A stretch of 16,927 bases of DNA from JAGHBT01 sp035311885. Lineage in GTDB: Bacteria; Krumholzibacteriota; Krumholzibacteriia; Krumholzibacteriales; WJIX01. The stretch is from the NCBI GenBank assembly GCA_964554125.1, contig CAZKNG010000048.1, positions 1 through 16,927 on the forward strand. Reading direction: 5' to 3'. Both the position numbers and the translations under genes were made by a program. Shown one piece after another: positions 1 through 7,376 of the stretch; position 1 is the first letter of the stretch, and the number at the start of each line of letters is the position of its first letter. Under the pieces are notes generated by a model. It did not search any database, was not told the DNA's origin, and saw only the letters and a list, made by a program, of their open reading frames with translations.

Positions 1-1
1 T

Positions 2-517
2 CCCCTGCTTGTTAGAGGACTTGATTATTATACTAAGACGGCGTATGAAATTATTCACCCTGAACTCGGGGCGCAAAACGCGTTGTGCGGAGGAGGCAGA
101 TATGACGGGCTCGCGGGTGAATTGGCCGGGGTCTCTATTCCAGCTGTTGGATTCTCGGCCGGCATGGAACGCCTGATGCAGATTTTGCCGAATGAACTGG
201 ACTGCGAAAAACCAGGACCACCCGGAGCCTACTTTGTTGTCTTTGATGAAGAATGCAGTCTTCAGGCTATGATATTGGCCGACAGGTTGAGATCCGCCGG
301 TTTTCCGGCTTATGTTGATCTCTCCGGGCGCAGTGTTAAAAAACAGCTTAAAAGCGCTTCCGGACGAGGTGATAATTTTACGGTTTTTGTCGGGCAAAAG
401 GAAATTTCAGATAAAGAGATCGCATTGAAAGATATGAAATCGGGAAATCAGGTAACTGTTCCTTTTGAAAAGCTTGTTTCATATTTCAGTGAGAAGGGAG
501 AGACGGGAATTGAGTGA
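2..517 (+). CDS. hisS: Histidyl-tRNA synthetase, C-terminal part (5' end outside window)
   Basis: Class II aminoacyl-tRNA synthetase that charges tRNA-His in the cytoplasm. The reading frame is already open at base 2, so the gene starts upstream; the TTG at 83 is internal. Visible catalytic motifs are LVRGLDYYTKTAYE at the left edge, then GGGRYDGL, a histidine-binding motif, and the motif 3 region VGFSAGMERLM. The last ~95 residues (from about GAYFVVFDEE) are the alpha/beta anticodon-binding domain, with the family-typical GRSVKKQLKSA segment. 171 residues are visible, about 40 percent of a usual ~420-residue HisRS. The TGA stop at 515-517 lies inside the start of aspS, so the two are translationally coupled. 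Identification is secure; only the N-terminal half is unseen. Confidence 0.97.
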   Translation, partial: PLLVRGLDYYTKTAYEIIHPELGAQNALCGGGRYDGLAGELAGVSIPAVGFSAGMERLMQILPNELDCEKPGPPGAYFVVFDEECSLQAMILADRLRSAGFPAYVDLSGRSVKKQLKSASGRGDNFTVFVGQKEISDKEIALKDMKSGNQVTVPFEKLVSYFSEKGETGIE

Positions 518-2315
518 GCCGAGCATTGACCATGTAAGCAAACAATGGAGACGTACGAATAGATGCGGAGAACTAAGGGGGACCGATGTTGATAAAGAAG
601 TAACTCTAGCCGGATGGGTGAAAAAGGTGAGAGAATTCGGTGACCTCACATTTGTTGATTTGTGGGACAGGACCGGATTGATCCAGCTTGTCACTGACTC
701 GCGTGATCCTGAGCTTAACAGAATCTCAAAATCATTAAGAGCGGAAGATGTAATAGCCTGCAGAGGAAAAGTGCGGAACAGGCCCTCTGATATGATCAAT
801 GAGAATATGAAAACGGGTGAAGTCGAGGTTTACGTATCGGAGATCGTAATATATAACAGGAGCGAAATCCCCCCATTTAACGTATCAGATAAGGGAAAAG
901 CCAATACCGACCTGCGTTTAAAGTACAGATATCTGGATCTCAGAAGGGATTCAATGCAGAAGAATCTGAGGTTACGCCATGATCTCGCCATGTCCGCAAG
1001 GCAATTTCTCTCCGAAGAAGGACTTCTTGAGATTGAAACTCCGATGCTTGTAAAAAGAACCCCTGAAGGAGCCCGTGATTATCTTGTTCCGAGCAGACTG
1101 CAGGAAGGTAAATTCTACGCTCTCCCGCAAAGCCCACAGCTTTATAAACAGATATTAATGGTTTCGGGTGTAGACGGATATTTTCAGCTTGCAAGATGCC
1201 TGCGGGATGAGGATTTAAGAGCGGACCGTCAGCCTGAGCATACCCAGATAGATATAGAACTGAGTTTTATTTCTGAAGATGAAATCATTGATCTCTCGGA
1301 AAGGCTTATGAAGAGAATCTTCTCCGAAGTATGCGGGGTTAAGCTTGATATACCTTTCCCGAAGATTGATTACAAAACCGCTATGGCCGACTTTGGTACT
1401 GATAAACCTGATACCCGGGCCGGTTTCAGAATACACGATTGTACGGGAATATTCGGATCGACAGAATTCAAGGTATTTTCTTCTGTTATAAAAAAAGCCG
1501 GAGTGATCAGGGGGATTTCCTATGAAGCGGGATACGGTTTGTCAAAGAGCCAGATCAAGAAACTTGAAAAGTGTGCTCGGGAAAGCGGCGCGAAAGGACT
1601 GGTGTGGATTAGGATTAACGGCGGAGTAAAATCTCCCGTTGCGGATTTCTTATCTGACAGGGAGATTTCAGAGCTTAGAAAAGAGTTTGGTTTGAGTAGC
1701 GGAACCGAATCTCTGCTTCTGCTTGTAGCGGGGAGCCCTGAAATATCTTCCTCTGCCCTCGGAGCTGTCAGAAAAAGCATTCACGCCGGCAATCCCGCCC
1801 CTGGAAAGGATAAATTTAATTTCACGTGGGTAAATAATTTCCCTATCTTTTTCGAATCCCCGGAAGGGGACATAGAACCGGCTCATCATATTTTCTCTAT
1901 GCCCCGCGAAGGAGACATGAAATTTCTAGATAAGAATCCCCTGAAGGTAAGAGGACATCTCTACGATCTCGTATGTAATGGAATAGAACTCGGATCGGGA
2001 AGTATCCGTGTTCACAAAAGAAAGCTGCAGGAAAAACTTCTTTCAATCGTTGGCGTTGACAAAGAGAGCGCGGCGGAAAAGTTCGGCTTTCTGCTCGAAT
2101 CTTTCGAATTCGGCGCTCCGCCTCACGGAGGTATCGCTTTGGGTCTCGACCGCCTAGCTATGATTATGGGAGAAGGCAGTTCGATAAGGGATTATATCGC
2201 TTTTCCTAAAACACAGAATGCCGTTTCCCTGATGGACGGAGCTCCTTCAAGTGTGGAAAAGGAAGTTCTAAAGGAGCTTCACCTTAGATTTTTAAACAAG
2301 GGATCCGGAAAGTAA
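510..2315 (+). CDS. aspS: Aspartyl-tRNA synthetase, bacterial type with GAD domain
   Basis: Charges tRNA-Asp (class II, subclass IIb). I chose the TTG at 510 as start: AAGGGAG (494-500) lies 9 nt upstream, and the resulting 601 residues fit the usual ~590. An in-frame TTG at 465 would give 616 residues but has no good RBS and goes deeper into hisS. Order: N-terminal OB-fold anticodon-binding domain (about 15-115, with RTNRCGEL); motif 1 near 165-180 (EEGLLEIETPML); motif 2 near 230 (RDEDLRADRQPEHTQID); the GAD insertion at roughly 300-405 typical of bacterial AspRS; motif 3 near 534 (GAPPHGGIALGLDRLAM); and the C-terminal FPKTQNAVSLMDGAPS. It overlaps hisS by 8 nt, a hisS-aspS pair common in bacteria. 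The RTNRCG segment has Asn where many bacterial enzymes have His; see findings. No sign of truncation. Confidence 0.96.
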   Translation: MSEPSIDHVSKQWRRTNRCGELRGTDVDKEVTLAGWVKKVREFGDLTFVDLWDRTGLIQLVTDSRDPELNRISKSLRAEDVIACRGKVRNRPSDMINENMKTGEVEVYVSEIVIYNRSEIPPFNVSDKGKANTDLRLKYRYLDLRRDSMQKNLRLRHDLAMSARQFLSEEGLLEIETPMLVKRTPEGARDYLVPSRLQEGKFYALPQSPQLYKQILMVSGVDGYFQLARCLRDEDLRADRQPEHTQIDIELSFISEDEIIDLSERLMKRIFSEVCGVKLDIPFPKIDYKTAMADFGTDKPDTRAGFRIHDCTGIFGSTEFKVFSSVIKKAGVIRGISYEAGYGLSKSQIKKLEKCARESGAKGLVWIRINGGVKSPVADFLSDREISELRKEFGLSSGTESLLLLVAGSPEISSSALGAVRKSIHAGNPAPGKDKFNFTWVNNFPIFFESPEGDIEPAHHIFSMPREGDMKFLDKNPLKVRGHLYDLVCNGIELGSGSIRVHKRKLQEKLLSIVGVDKESAAEKFGFLLESFEFGAPPHGGIALGLDRLAMIMGEGSSIRDYIAFPKTQNAVSLMDGAPSSVEKEVLKELHLRFLNKGSGK

Positions 2316-2330
2316 TTCTGGAATTTCCGG
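2305..2330 (+). repeat. Inverted repeat straddling the aspS stop codon
   Basis: CCGGAAA (2305-2311) and TTTCCGG (2324-2330) are perfectly complementary over 7 bp with a 12-nt loop that contains the aspS stop. An alternative hairpin pairs CCGGAA with TTCTGG (2316-2321) around a 5-nt loop. No T-run follows, so it is not a canonical intrinsic terminator. It could mark the end of the aspS transcript or act as an mRNA end protector, or it may be chance. Confidence 0.3.
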
Positions 2331-2374
2331 CACGCCTTTTGCCAAAATTAGGTGTTTACGAGAATGGTTTTTGC

Positions 2375-2403
2375 TTGACAACAGCTCATTTCGATATTAA
2401 TGT
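2375..2403 (+). promoter_or_regulatory. Sigma70-like promoter for the lipoprotein unit
   Basis: A perfect -35 box TTGACA (2375-2380) is followed at 17 nt by TAATGT (2398-2403), a weak -10; an overlapping TATTAA at 14 nt is a less well-spaced choice. The predicted start near 2410 gives a ~40-nt leader to the ATG at 2450. The -35 sits in the heptamer GCTTGAC, which recurs upstream of mgtE and in the region before the secreted-protein gene. Confidence 0.5.
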
Positions 2404-2449
2404 AACCTTGATTTACTTGTACGGATAACCGGAAGAAGGAATACAAGTT

Positions 2450-2740
2450 ATGAAATTGATTATTAAAACCTCTATATTAGTCATATTGTTGGCTTCCTCA
2501 CTGGTTTTTATTGTTTCCTGCAAACCGGCTCCCTATTGCAAGACAGATCTGGTTACATTGGATGAGACGAGACTTGAGCTTGTAATATGTAAGGAAGATG
2601 TTGCTAAGACCGGCGAACAAGTAAAGAAGCTGGAAGAAGATATCGCGGAAGTTGACAGAAAGATATCGAATCTTGAAGGAAAACCGGAGAAACTTAAGAG
2701 AAGGATTGATGAACTGCGAAAGGGTAGCGGTCTGGAGTAG
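2450..2740 (+). CDS. Small coiled-coil lipoprotein, unknown function
   Basis: A 96-residue protein I do not recognise by family. The N-terminus is a lipoprotein signal peptide: MKLIIK, a hydrophobic stretch, then lipobox FIVSC with the acylated cysteine at residue 24. Lys at the next position does not suggest inner-membrane retention, so outer membrane placement is likely (inference). The mature part has two further cysteines (PYC near 30 and VIC near 47), then a heptad-like charged helix from about 50 to 90 (repeated EDVAK, VKKLEED, ISNLEG), i.e. a short coiled coil. AAGGA (2436-2440) sits 9 nt before the ATG. It is first in a two-gene unit with a larger coiled-coil LysM lipoprotein 30 nt downstream, so both probably serve the same envelope structure, perhaps as partners through their coiled coils. 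Confidence 0.8.
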   Translation: MKLIIKTSILVILLASSLVFIVSCKPAPYCKTDLVTLDETRLELVICKEDVAKTGEQVKKLEEDIAEVDRKISNLEGKPEKLKRRIDELRKGSGLE

Positions 2741-2770
2741 TGGAGGAATGAAATTCGAGGGAGTTGCTAT

Positions 2771-3490
2771 ATGTTGAATAAATCGATATTCAGCACTTTA
2801 TTAATATTGCCGGTAATATTTGCCCTTATTTTTAGTACGGGCTGTAGCAGTTATAAGCCAAGGCCGATAGATATCACAAAAGGTGAATACTATGAAGAAG
2901 AGGGTGAATATCAGAAACTCTCAGATGAAGACAGGGAAGAATATTGCAGGAAGTTATCAGATGAACTGCAGAGGCTCCAGGGTAACCTTGAAGAAAACAA
3001 AGACCAGCTTGCTGAAAACAGGGATAATATAGAGAATATGAAGAAGCAGTTAAGAGAGAAACGGAGCAGATATTCCAGATTAAATGTTAAATTTGAGGAA
3101 TATACAAAGCAGTTACAGCAACTGGTTTCTCTTCCGAAGAAATGGGAACTGGAATATGGTGAATGTTTATGGACTCTCGCTTCTTATGAAGAGATATACG
3201 GAGACCCCTTGAAATGGACAAGGATCTGGAGACAGAATTTTGATTTGATTGAAGATCCCAACTGGGTTCTTGCCGGTTGGACACTTGATATTCCTAGAGA
3301 ATGGCCTCGAAAACATGTTGTCGCCAAGGATGAGTGGTTAGCCAAAATCGCCGGTTACTGGGAAATTTATGATAATTATCGCAAATGGCCAGTAATATAC
3401 GAAGCAAACAGGGATAAAATTGAAAACCCTGATTTGATCTTCCCGGACCAGGAATTTGTTATACCAAGGGAAGAACCCTCAATTGAGTGA
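2771..3490 (+). CDS. Lipoprotein with coiled coil and tandem LysM-like domains
   Basis: Probably an envelope lipoprotein that binds peptidoglycan. The signal peptide ends in lipobox FSTGC, acylated Cys25. A glutamate-rich linker is followed by a long coiled coil (about 48-120, e.g. LQRLQGNLEENKDQL). The C-terminal third holds two similar ~53-residue units. The second (182-234, HVVAKDEWLAKIAGYWEIY to QEFVIPRE) has clear LysM features: a 'D-W-L-A-K-I-A' start, KWPVIYEANRDKIENPDLI, and a P-Q-x-x-x-IP end. The first (125-177) follows the same plan (ECLWTLASYEEIYGDPLKW, WRQNF, NWVLAGWTLDIP) but is more degenerate. GAGGGAG at 2757-2763 lies 7 nt before the ATG. A hairpin terminator follows. Known for LysM: binding to N-acetylglucosamine polymers. 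Inferred: the lipid-anchored coiled coil acts as a spacer between the membrane and the cell wall. Confidence 0.85.
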   Translation: MLNKSIFSTLLILPVIFALIFSTGCSSYKPRPIDITKGEYYEEEGEYQKLSDEDREEYCRKLSDELQRLQGNLEENKDQLAENRDNIENMKKQLREKRSRYSRLNVKFEEYTKQLQQLVSLPKKWELEYGECLWTLASYEEIYGDPLKWTRIWRQNFDLIEDPNWVLAGWTLDIPREWPRKHVVAKDEWLAKIAGYWEIYDNYRKWPVIYEANRDKIENPDLIFPDQEFVIPREEPSIE

Positions 3491-3521
3491 AAAAGAATAT
3501 ATTTATTAAATAAAATCGTGT

Positions 3522-3556
3522 AACTCTTGGTTCACTGTCGTTGAGCCGGGAGTTTT
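3522..3556 (+). terminator. Rho-independent terminator of the lipoprotein unit
   Basis: The arms 3522-3534 and 3542-3554 can pair over 13 bp (AACTC, two U-G pairs, then GGTTCA with TGAGCC including one G-U) around a 7-nt loop, followed at once by TTTTGTGTT. It starts 32 nt after the lipoprotein stop, the expected place. The 3' arm overlaps the putative phoH -35 box. Confidence 0.65.
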
Positions 3557-3569
3557 GTGTTAATATAGG
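3541..3569 (+). promoter_or_regulatory. Possible phoH promoter overlapping the terminator
   Basis: TTGAGC (3541-3546), 17 nt, TATAGG (3564-3569). The -35 lies within the terminator stem. Transcription would start near 3576, only a few bases before the TTG at 3579, so a transcript from here would be leaderless or nearly so and would not contain the AGGGG RBS. That makes the call doubtful; read-through past the terminator is the alternative. Confidence 0.3.
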
Positions 3570-3578
3570 GGTTAAGAT

Positions 3579-4637
3579 TTGAAAGAAAGAATCAAGAAAC
3601 GAATACTTTCGGCCGACGGGATAGATATGGTTAATATGCTGGGAGTGAAAGATGTCAACCTGAGGTTTCTGGAAGAGCGTTTTCCCGGAGCCATAACCGT
3701 CCGGGGCGGTGATATTACTTTAACGGGAGACGATGAAAAGATAGACAGATTAGCAGCTATCTTTGAAAATCTTATCAGTCTCGCGCGGGATGGACGAAAG
3801 CTCTCCAGAGAGGATGTGGAAGATATCATTAACGGCGGCAAAAAGGTTTCAGCCAGAATAAACCAGCTTGAAAAATCAGTTGTTTTCTATTCTCCGAGGA
3901 AGAGAAAAGGTATTGTACCGAGAAGTATAAAACAGAAAAAATATATTGAAGCGATAGAGAATTTTGATGTTGTATTCGCGATCGGTCCCGCGGGAACCGG
4001 GAAGACTTTTCTCGCTATAGCTTCCGCTCTCGCGGCGCTTAAGAGAGGCGATATCGGGAAAATATTTGTTTCCAGACCAGTTGTAGAGACCGGAGAAAGT
4101 CTGGGGTTTCTCCCCGGCGACCTGCAGGAGAAGATCGATCCATATCTGAGACCGATATTCGATTCTTTCAGCTACATGATTGGGAAAAAGAAGATGCAGC
4201 ATATGATTGAAAATGATATTATAGAAATTGCTCCCCTGGCCTATATGAGGGGTAGAACTCTCAATAATGCTTTTGTTATACTTGACGAAGCACAAAACAG
4301 TACTGTTATGCAGATGAAGATGTTTCTAACAAGACTCGGGGTGAATTCCAAAGCAATAGTTAACGGGGATATAACTCAAATTGATCTAAGCGATTATTCC
4401 AGCTCGGGACTTGTCACGGTAAAATCTGTTCTCGAGCGGGTTGAAGGTGTAAAATTTATCTTTTTCACCGAAGAAGATGTAGTAAGACACAGTCTCGTAA
4501 GAAGGATAATCAGAGCTTTCAGTACTTTTGGCCAAAGCTCTGAACAATCCGGCGGAAAGGTGAATCCGGCCGGTTCACCGGAAAAGCGCTTTGAAAATAA
4601 TAGCACCGCTGCTGAGACGGGAGCAGAAGATGGCTGA
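3579..4637 (+). CDS. phoH: PhoH family ATPase
   Basis: PhoH-like P-loop ATPase, a cytoplasmic protein of the PhoH/YbeZ group associated with RNA metabolism and often encoded next to ybeY. The N-terminal ~75 residues match the small RNA-binding-like domain of the family (RFLEERFPGAITVRGGDITL). Walker A is IGPAGTGKT at 135-143 with Lys142; Walker B is VILDEAQNS at 233-241 with Asp236-Glu237, followed by the family segment QMKMFLTRLG and NGDITQIDL. 352 residues, slightly longer than usual because of a low-complexity tail after about 315 (SEQSGGKVNPAGSPEK). TTG start with AGGGG (3567-3571) 7 nt upstream; the frame has no better start. The TGA overlaps the next gene by 8 nt, indicating translational coupling. 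Identity is certain; exact biochemical role is known only from the family. Confidence 0.95.
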   Translation: MKERIKKRILSADGIDMVNMLGVKDVNLRFLEERFPGAITVRGGDITLTGDDEKIDRLAAIFENLISLARDGRKLSREDVEDIINGGKKVSARINQLEKSVVFYSPRKRKGIVPRSIKQKKYIEAIENFDVVFAIGPAGTGKTFLAIASALAALKRGDIGKIFVSRPVVETGESLGFLPGDLQEKIDPYLRPIFDSFSYMIGKKKMQHMIENDIIEIAPLAYMRGRTLNNAFVILDEAQNSTVMQMKMFLTRLGVNSKAIVNGDITQIDLSDYSSSGLVTVKSVLERVEGVKFIFFTEEDVVRHSLVRRIIRAFSTFGQSSEQSGGKVNPAGSPEKRFENNSTAAETGAEDG

Positions 4638-6921
4638 AAAGAAAACCAATGGAGCAACGCCCGCAAGGAATCGCGGCATAAAAAACTTCTTGAGAATAGA
4701 TTCTATCAAAAACTTTTTCAATGACTGGAAAAAGCTTTCAGTAATACTCGCCCTTCTTTTTCTCCTCCTTTCACTTTTTCTGTTTCCTCCTACCAAAAAA
4801 TCGAGAGAGATAAGGTACAGGGCCGGAGATATAGCGGATGTTGATGTAATAGCTCCATTCTCTTTTTCTGTTCCATTCACAGAAAGGGAGCTTGAAAGCA
4901 ACAAGGCAAAGGCGGTAATGAACTGCCCTCCGGTTTACCGCGAAATACCGGATATGGCGACTCGATTGACAGGTGATCTAAACGATTTTTATGAGCAGTT
5001 AGATTTGATAGCAAGCAATGATACTCTTACAGCCGGTCAACGCCTGGATTTTGTGAAGAGAGTAATCCCCGGCATTGATAAAGAACTGTTTATGCGATTG
5101 ATGAATAACAAAACGAGAAATACGCTGAAACGGGAGAGTATTACTTTGATAAACGATTTACTCGAGAAGGGTATTATCAACGATGCTTCTCCGCTGATGA
5201 GAAGAAATTATTTTAATATCAGCGTTATTTCTGATGGAACTGAAAAACTCAAAAGAGCCGGCTCTCTTATAAGTCAGGCTCAGCTGGAAGGGTTGATCCT
5301 GGATAAAGCAAAATCAATTTTTGGTACCGATGACGAACTGGTTTCCATATTCTACGAGATTACGAGGTCTTTTCTGGAACCCAATTTGATTTTTGACAGA
5401 GACAAAACAAGATTGGAGCGCAACGCGAAACTCGAAAGTTTACCAAACTCCTTCCGAATTTTGAAGAATCAGAGAATTATTTCAAAGCATGATAAAATAA
5501 CCAAAAAACAGATCGAAATCCTGAAAGTATTGGAGGAAGAAAGAGCCAGGATTGAGCTGAATACTTCAACGATGGATAAAGAACTTCTTTTTATTGGTAA
5601 ATTTCTCAGGATTGCTGTTCTGCTTGTTATCTTTGGATTCGCTCTTTATCGCTTTGCTCCGGATGTCTTAAAACAGCCCGGCAAGCTGACTTTGAGTTTT
5701 ATCATTACACTTTTTTATATCTTCTCAGTTTCAATTATAATCAATCTGCCCCAGTTCAATTATTTTGCCATACCGGTAGCATTCGTATCGCTTATGATAA
5801 GCGCTTTCTTTGGAAATATGCCCGCTCTCCTTTTTACTCTCTTCGCGTCTCTGATGCTCGCTACTCATACCGATTTACCGGTTAACGCCGTGCTTACTTC
5901 TCTTTTTGCAGGAACCGCCGCAATTATAAGCATGACTAATTTGAGGCAAAGGAAGAATTTCTACAAGGTATTCATATATGTTTCTCTCGCATATGTTATC
6001 AGTGCCACAAGCATCGGTTTGACTAATAACCTGGAATCTCAGCCATTCCTGTATAATATGCTGTTCGGTATTATAAGCAGTTTTGTGAGCACAATGGTAG
6101 TTATGTTCCTTATGCCTTTCTTTGAATCCATATTCGACATAACAACAGATTTTACCCTTATGGAGCTGAGTGATCTTAACCGTCCCCTTATGAAGAGGAT
6201 GATTCTGGAAGCTTCCGGAACATATCATCATTCGTTGATGGTTGCCAATATGGTTGAGAGTGTAGCGGATGATGTAGGAGCAAATGGACTTCTGGCGAGA
6301 GTGGCGGCTTATTATCATGATATCGGTAAATTAGCGAAGCCCGAGTATTTTTACGAGAATAAAGGTGAGATGATAAGTAAACATGAAAAGCTCAGTCCTT
6401 CTATGAGCGCTCTTGTGCTGGCATCACATGTAAAAGAGGGGGTACAGCTGGCAAAAAGTGAGAAACTGCCGAAAATTATCATCGATGCCATTCGTGAACA
6501 TCATGGAACAAGTGTGATGACCTATTTTTACAATAAGGCCCTCGAGTATGATTCTAACGACAGTGTGAATATAGATGACTTCAGGTATCAAGGTCCCAAA
6601 CCGAGCAGCAAAGAGAACGCTCTGATAATGCTCGCCGATTCATCCGAGGCCGCGTCAAGATCTCTGGAAGAACCTACAGCCCAGAGAATTACAACTATTA
6701 TTAATAAGATTTTCGATGACAAAATGCGCGAAGCTCAACTTGATTACAGCGGATTGACGATGAATGATATATCTTTGATAAAAGAGAGATTCATTAAATT
6801 ACTAACTGCTATTTTCCATAAACGGATCGCTTATCCCGCTCAGAAAAAGGAAAATGTTGAGGAAACAGAGAAAAATGAAAGTAACAATGCTGAGCCACCC
6901 GCTGGTGACGGGGCGGAGTGA
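4630..6921 (+). CDS. pgpH: 7TM-HD family (PgpH-type) membrane phosphohydrolase
   Basis: Integral membrane HD-domain phosphodiesterase. Characterised members (Listeria PgpH) hydrolyse cyclic di-AMP. The ATG at 4630, with GGGAG (4619-4623) 6 nt upstream, gives 763 residues; a TTG at 4591 in the same frame has no RBS. One membrane segment at 37-55 (LSVILALLFLLLSLFLFPP) is followed by a ~270-residue extracytoplasmic region, then a group of hydrophobic segments from about 325 to 505, and the HD domain. Metal ligands visible: His533/His534 (TYHHSLMVANM), His563-Asp564 (YYHDIGK), His624/His625 (REHHGT). The tail (EETEKNESNNAEPPAGDG) is low complexity and overlaps ybeY. Start and stop overlap both neighbours. 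Family membership is clear; c-di-AMP as substrate is inferred from homologues, and no cyclase is in the window. Confidence 0.92.
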   Translation: MAEKKTNGATPARNRGIKNFLRIDSIKNFFNDWKKLSVILALLFLLLSLFLFPPTKKSREIRYRAGDIADVDVIAPFSFSVPFTERELESNKAKAVMNCPPVYREIPDMATRLTGDLNDFYEQLDLIASNDTLTAGQRLDFVKRVIPGIDKELFMRLMNNKTRNTLKRESITLINDLLEKGIINDASPLMRRNYFNISVISDGTEKLKRAGSLISQAQLEGLILDKAKSIFGTDDELVSIFYEITRSFLEPNLIFDRDKTRLERNAKLESLPNSFRILKNQRIISKHDKITKKQIEILKVLEEERARIELNTSTMDKELLFIGKFLRIAVLLVIFGFALYRFAPDVLKQPGKLTLSFIITLFYIFSVSIIINLPQFNYFAIPVAFVSLMISAFFGNMPALLFTLFASLMLATHTDLPVNAVLTSLFAGTAAIISMTNLRQRKNFYKVFIYVSLAYVISATSIGLTNNLESQPFLYNMLFGIISSFVSTMVVMFLMPFFESIFDITTDFTLMELSDLNRPLMKRMILEASGTYHHSLMVANMVESVADDVGANGLLARVAAYYHDIGKLAKPEYFYENKGEMISKHEKLSPSMSALVLASHVKEGVQLAKSEKLPKIIIDAIREHHGTSVMTYFYNKALEYDSNDSVNIDDFRYQGPKPSSKENALIMLADSSEAASRSLEEPTAQRITTIINKIFDDKMREAQLDYSGLTMNDISLIKERFIKLLTAIFHKRIAYPAQKKENVEETEKNESNNAEPPAGDGAE

Positions 6922-7342
6922 ATTTTACCAGGCAGCTCCGGTTCTTGAAGAAATTTCAAGTGATCTTATCCCTGACGGTAAATATTTGAATTTAATTCTG
7001 ATAGGCGAGAGGAAAATGGCACGGCTTAACCGGAAATACAAAAAAAGAAAAGGTCCCGCGGAGATTCTTACTTTCTCTTATTCAGATGATGATAGTTTTT
7101 CGGAAGGCGATTCCGGCCTGTTGGGAGAAATAGTTTTATGCTGGCGATCTTTATCCGGGGGTGCCCGTTCACGTAATGTTTCTTCCGAAATTTATTTGAT
7201 AAGACTCGTTGTTCACGGCATATTCCATTTATTCGGTTATACTCACTTAGATAATGAAAGTGCCTGTAAGATGGAGAAAGCTGAAAAAAAATATCTCCTT
7301 TCTACTTTCGACTCAGAAGAGGTAGATAAACTTTTCATATAA
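6875..7342 (+). CDS. ybeY: Endoribonuclease YbeY
   Basis: Zinc-dependent single-strand endoribonuclease involved in 16S rRNA 3' maturation and 70S quality control in characterised bacteria. The zinc motif HGIFHLFGYTH supplies His114, His118 and His124 in the H-x3-H-x5-H pattern; many members have YDH where this has YTH. The preceding GERKMARLNRKYKKRKGP and EILTFSY segments are also family-typical. I prefer ATG 6875 (155 residues, starting MKVTML, as in most homologues) with GAGG 12 nt upstream; an in-frame ATG at 6854 would add seven residues, and GTG 6905 would shorten it by ten. It overlaps the HD gene by 47 nt. The position after phoH and the HD gene is the conserved one, supporting a shared role with PhoH. 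Confidence 0.92.
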   Translation: MKVTMLSHPLVTGRSEFYQAAPVLEEISSDLIPDGKYLNLILIGERKMARLNRKYKKRKGPAEILTFSYSDDDSFSEGDSGLLGEIVLCWRSLSGGARSRNVSSEIYLIRLVVHGIFHLFGYTHLDNESACKMEKAEKKYLLSTFDSEEVDKLFI

Positions 7343-7376
7343 TAGGTTTATTTTAAATTTTTAAGCAGGTGCCGTT

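Noticed and set aside
83..85. TTG as the start of the left-edge gene
   Set aside because: The same frame is open and reads conserved HisRS sequence up to the window edge, so this is an internal codon.
2748..2777. Short ATG frame between the two lipoprotein genes, with GAGG just upstream
   Set aside because: Only nine codons; the GAGGGAG inside it serves the real gene starting at 2771.
3876..4295. 139-codon open frame on the minus strand within phoH
   Set aside because: Antisense shadow of a conserved gene; its product has no recognisable features and there is no RBS context.
5875..6318. 147-codon open frame on the minus strand within the HD gene
   Set aside because: It mirrors the conserved membrane and HD region; Cys/His-rich composition is a by-product of the antisense reading.
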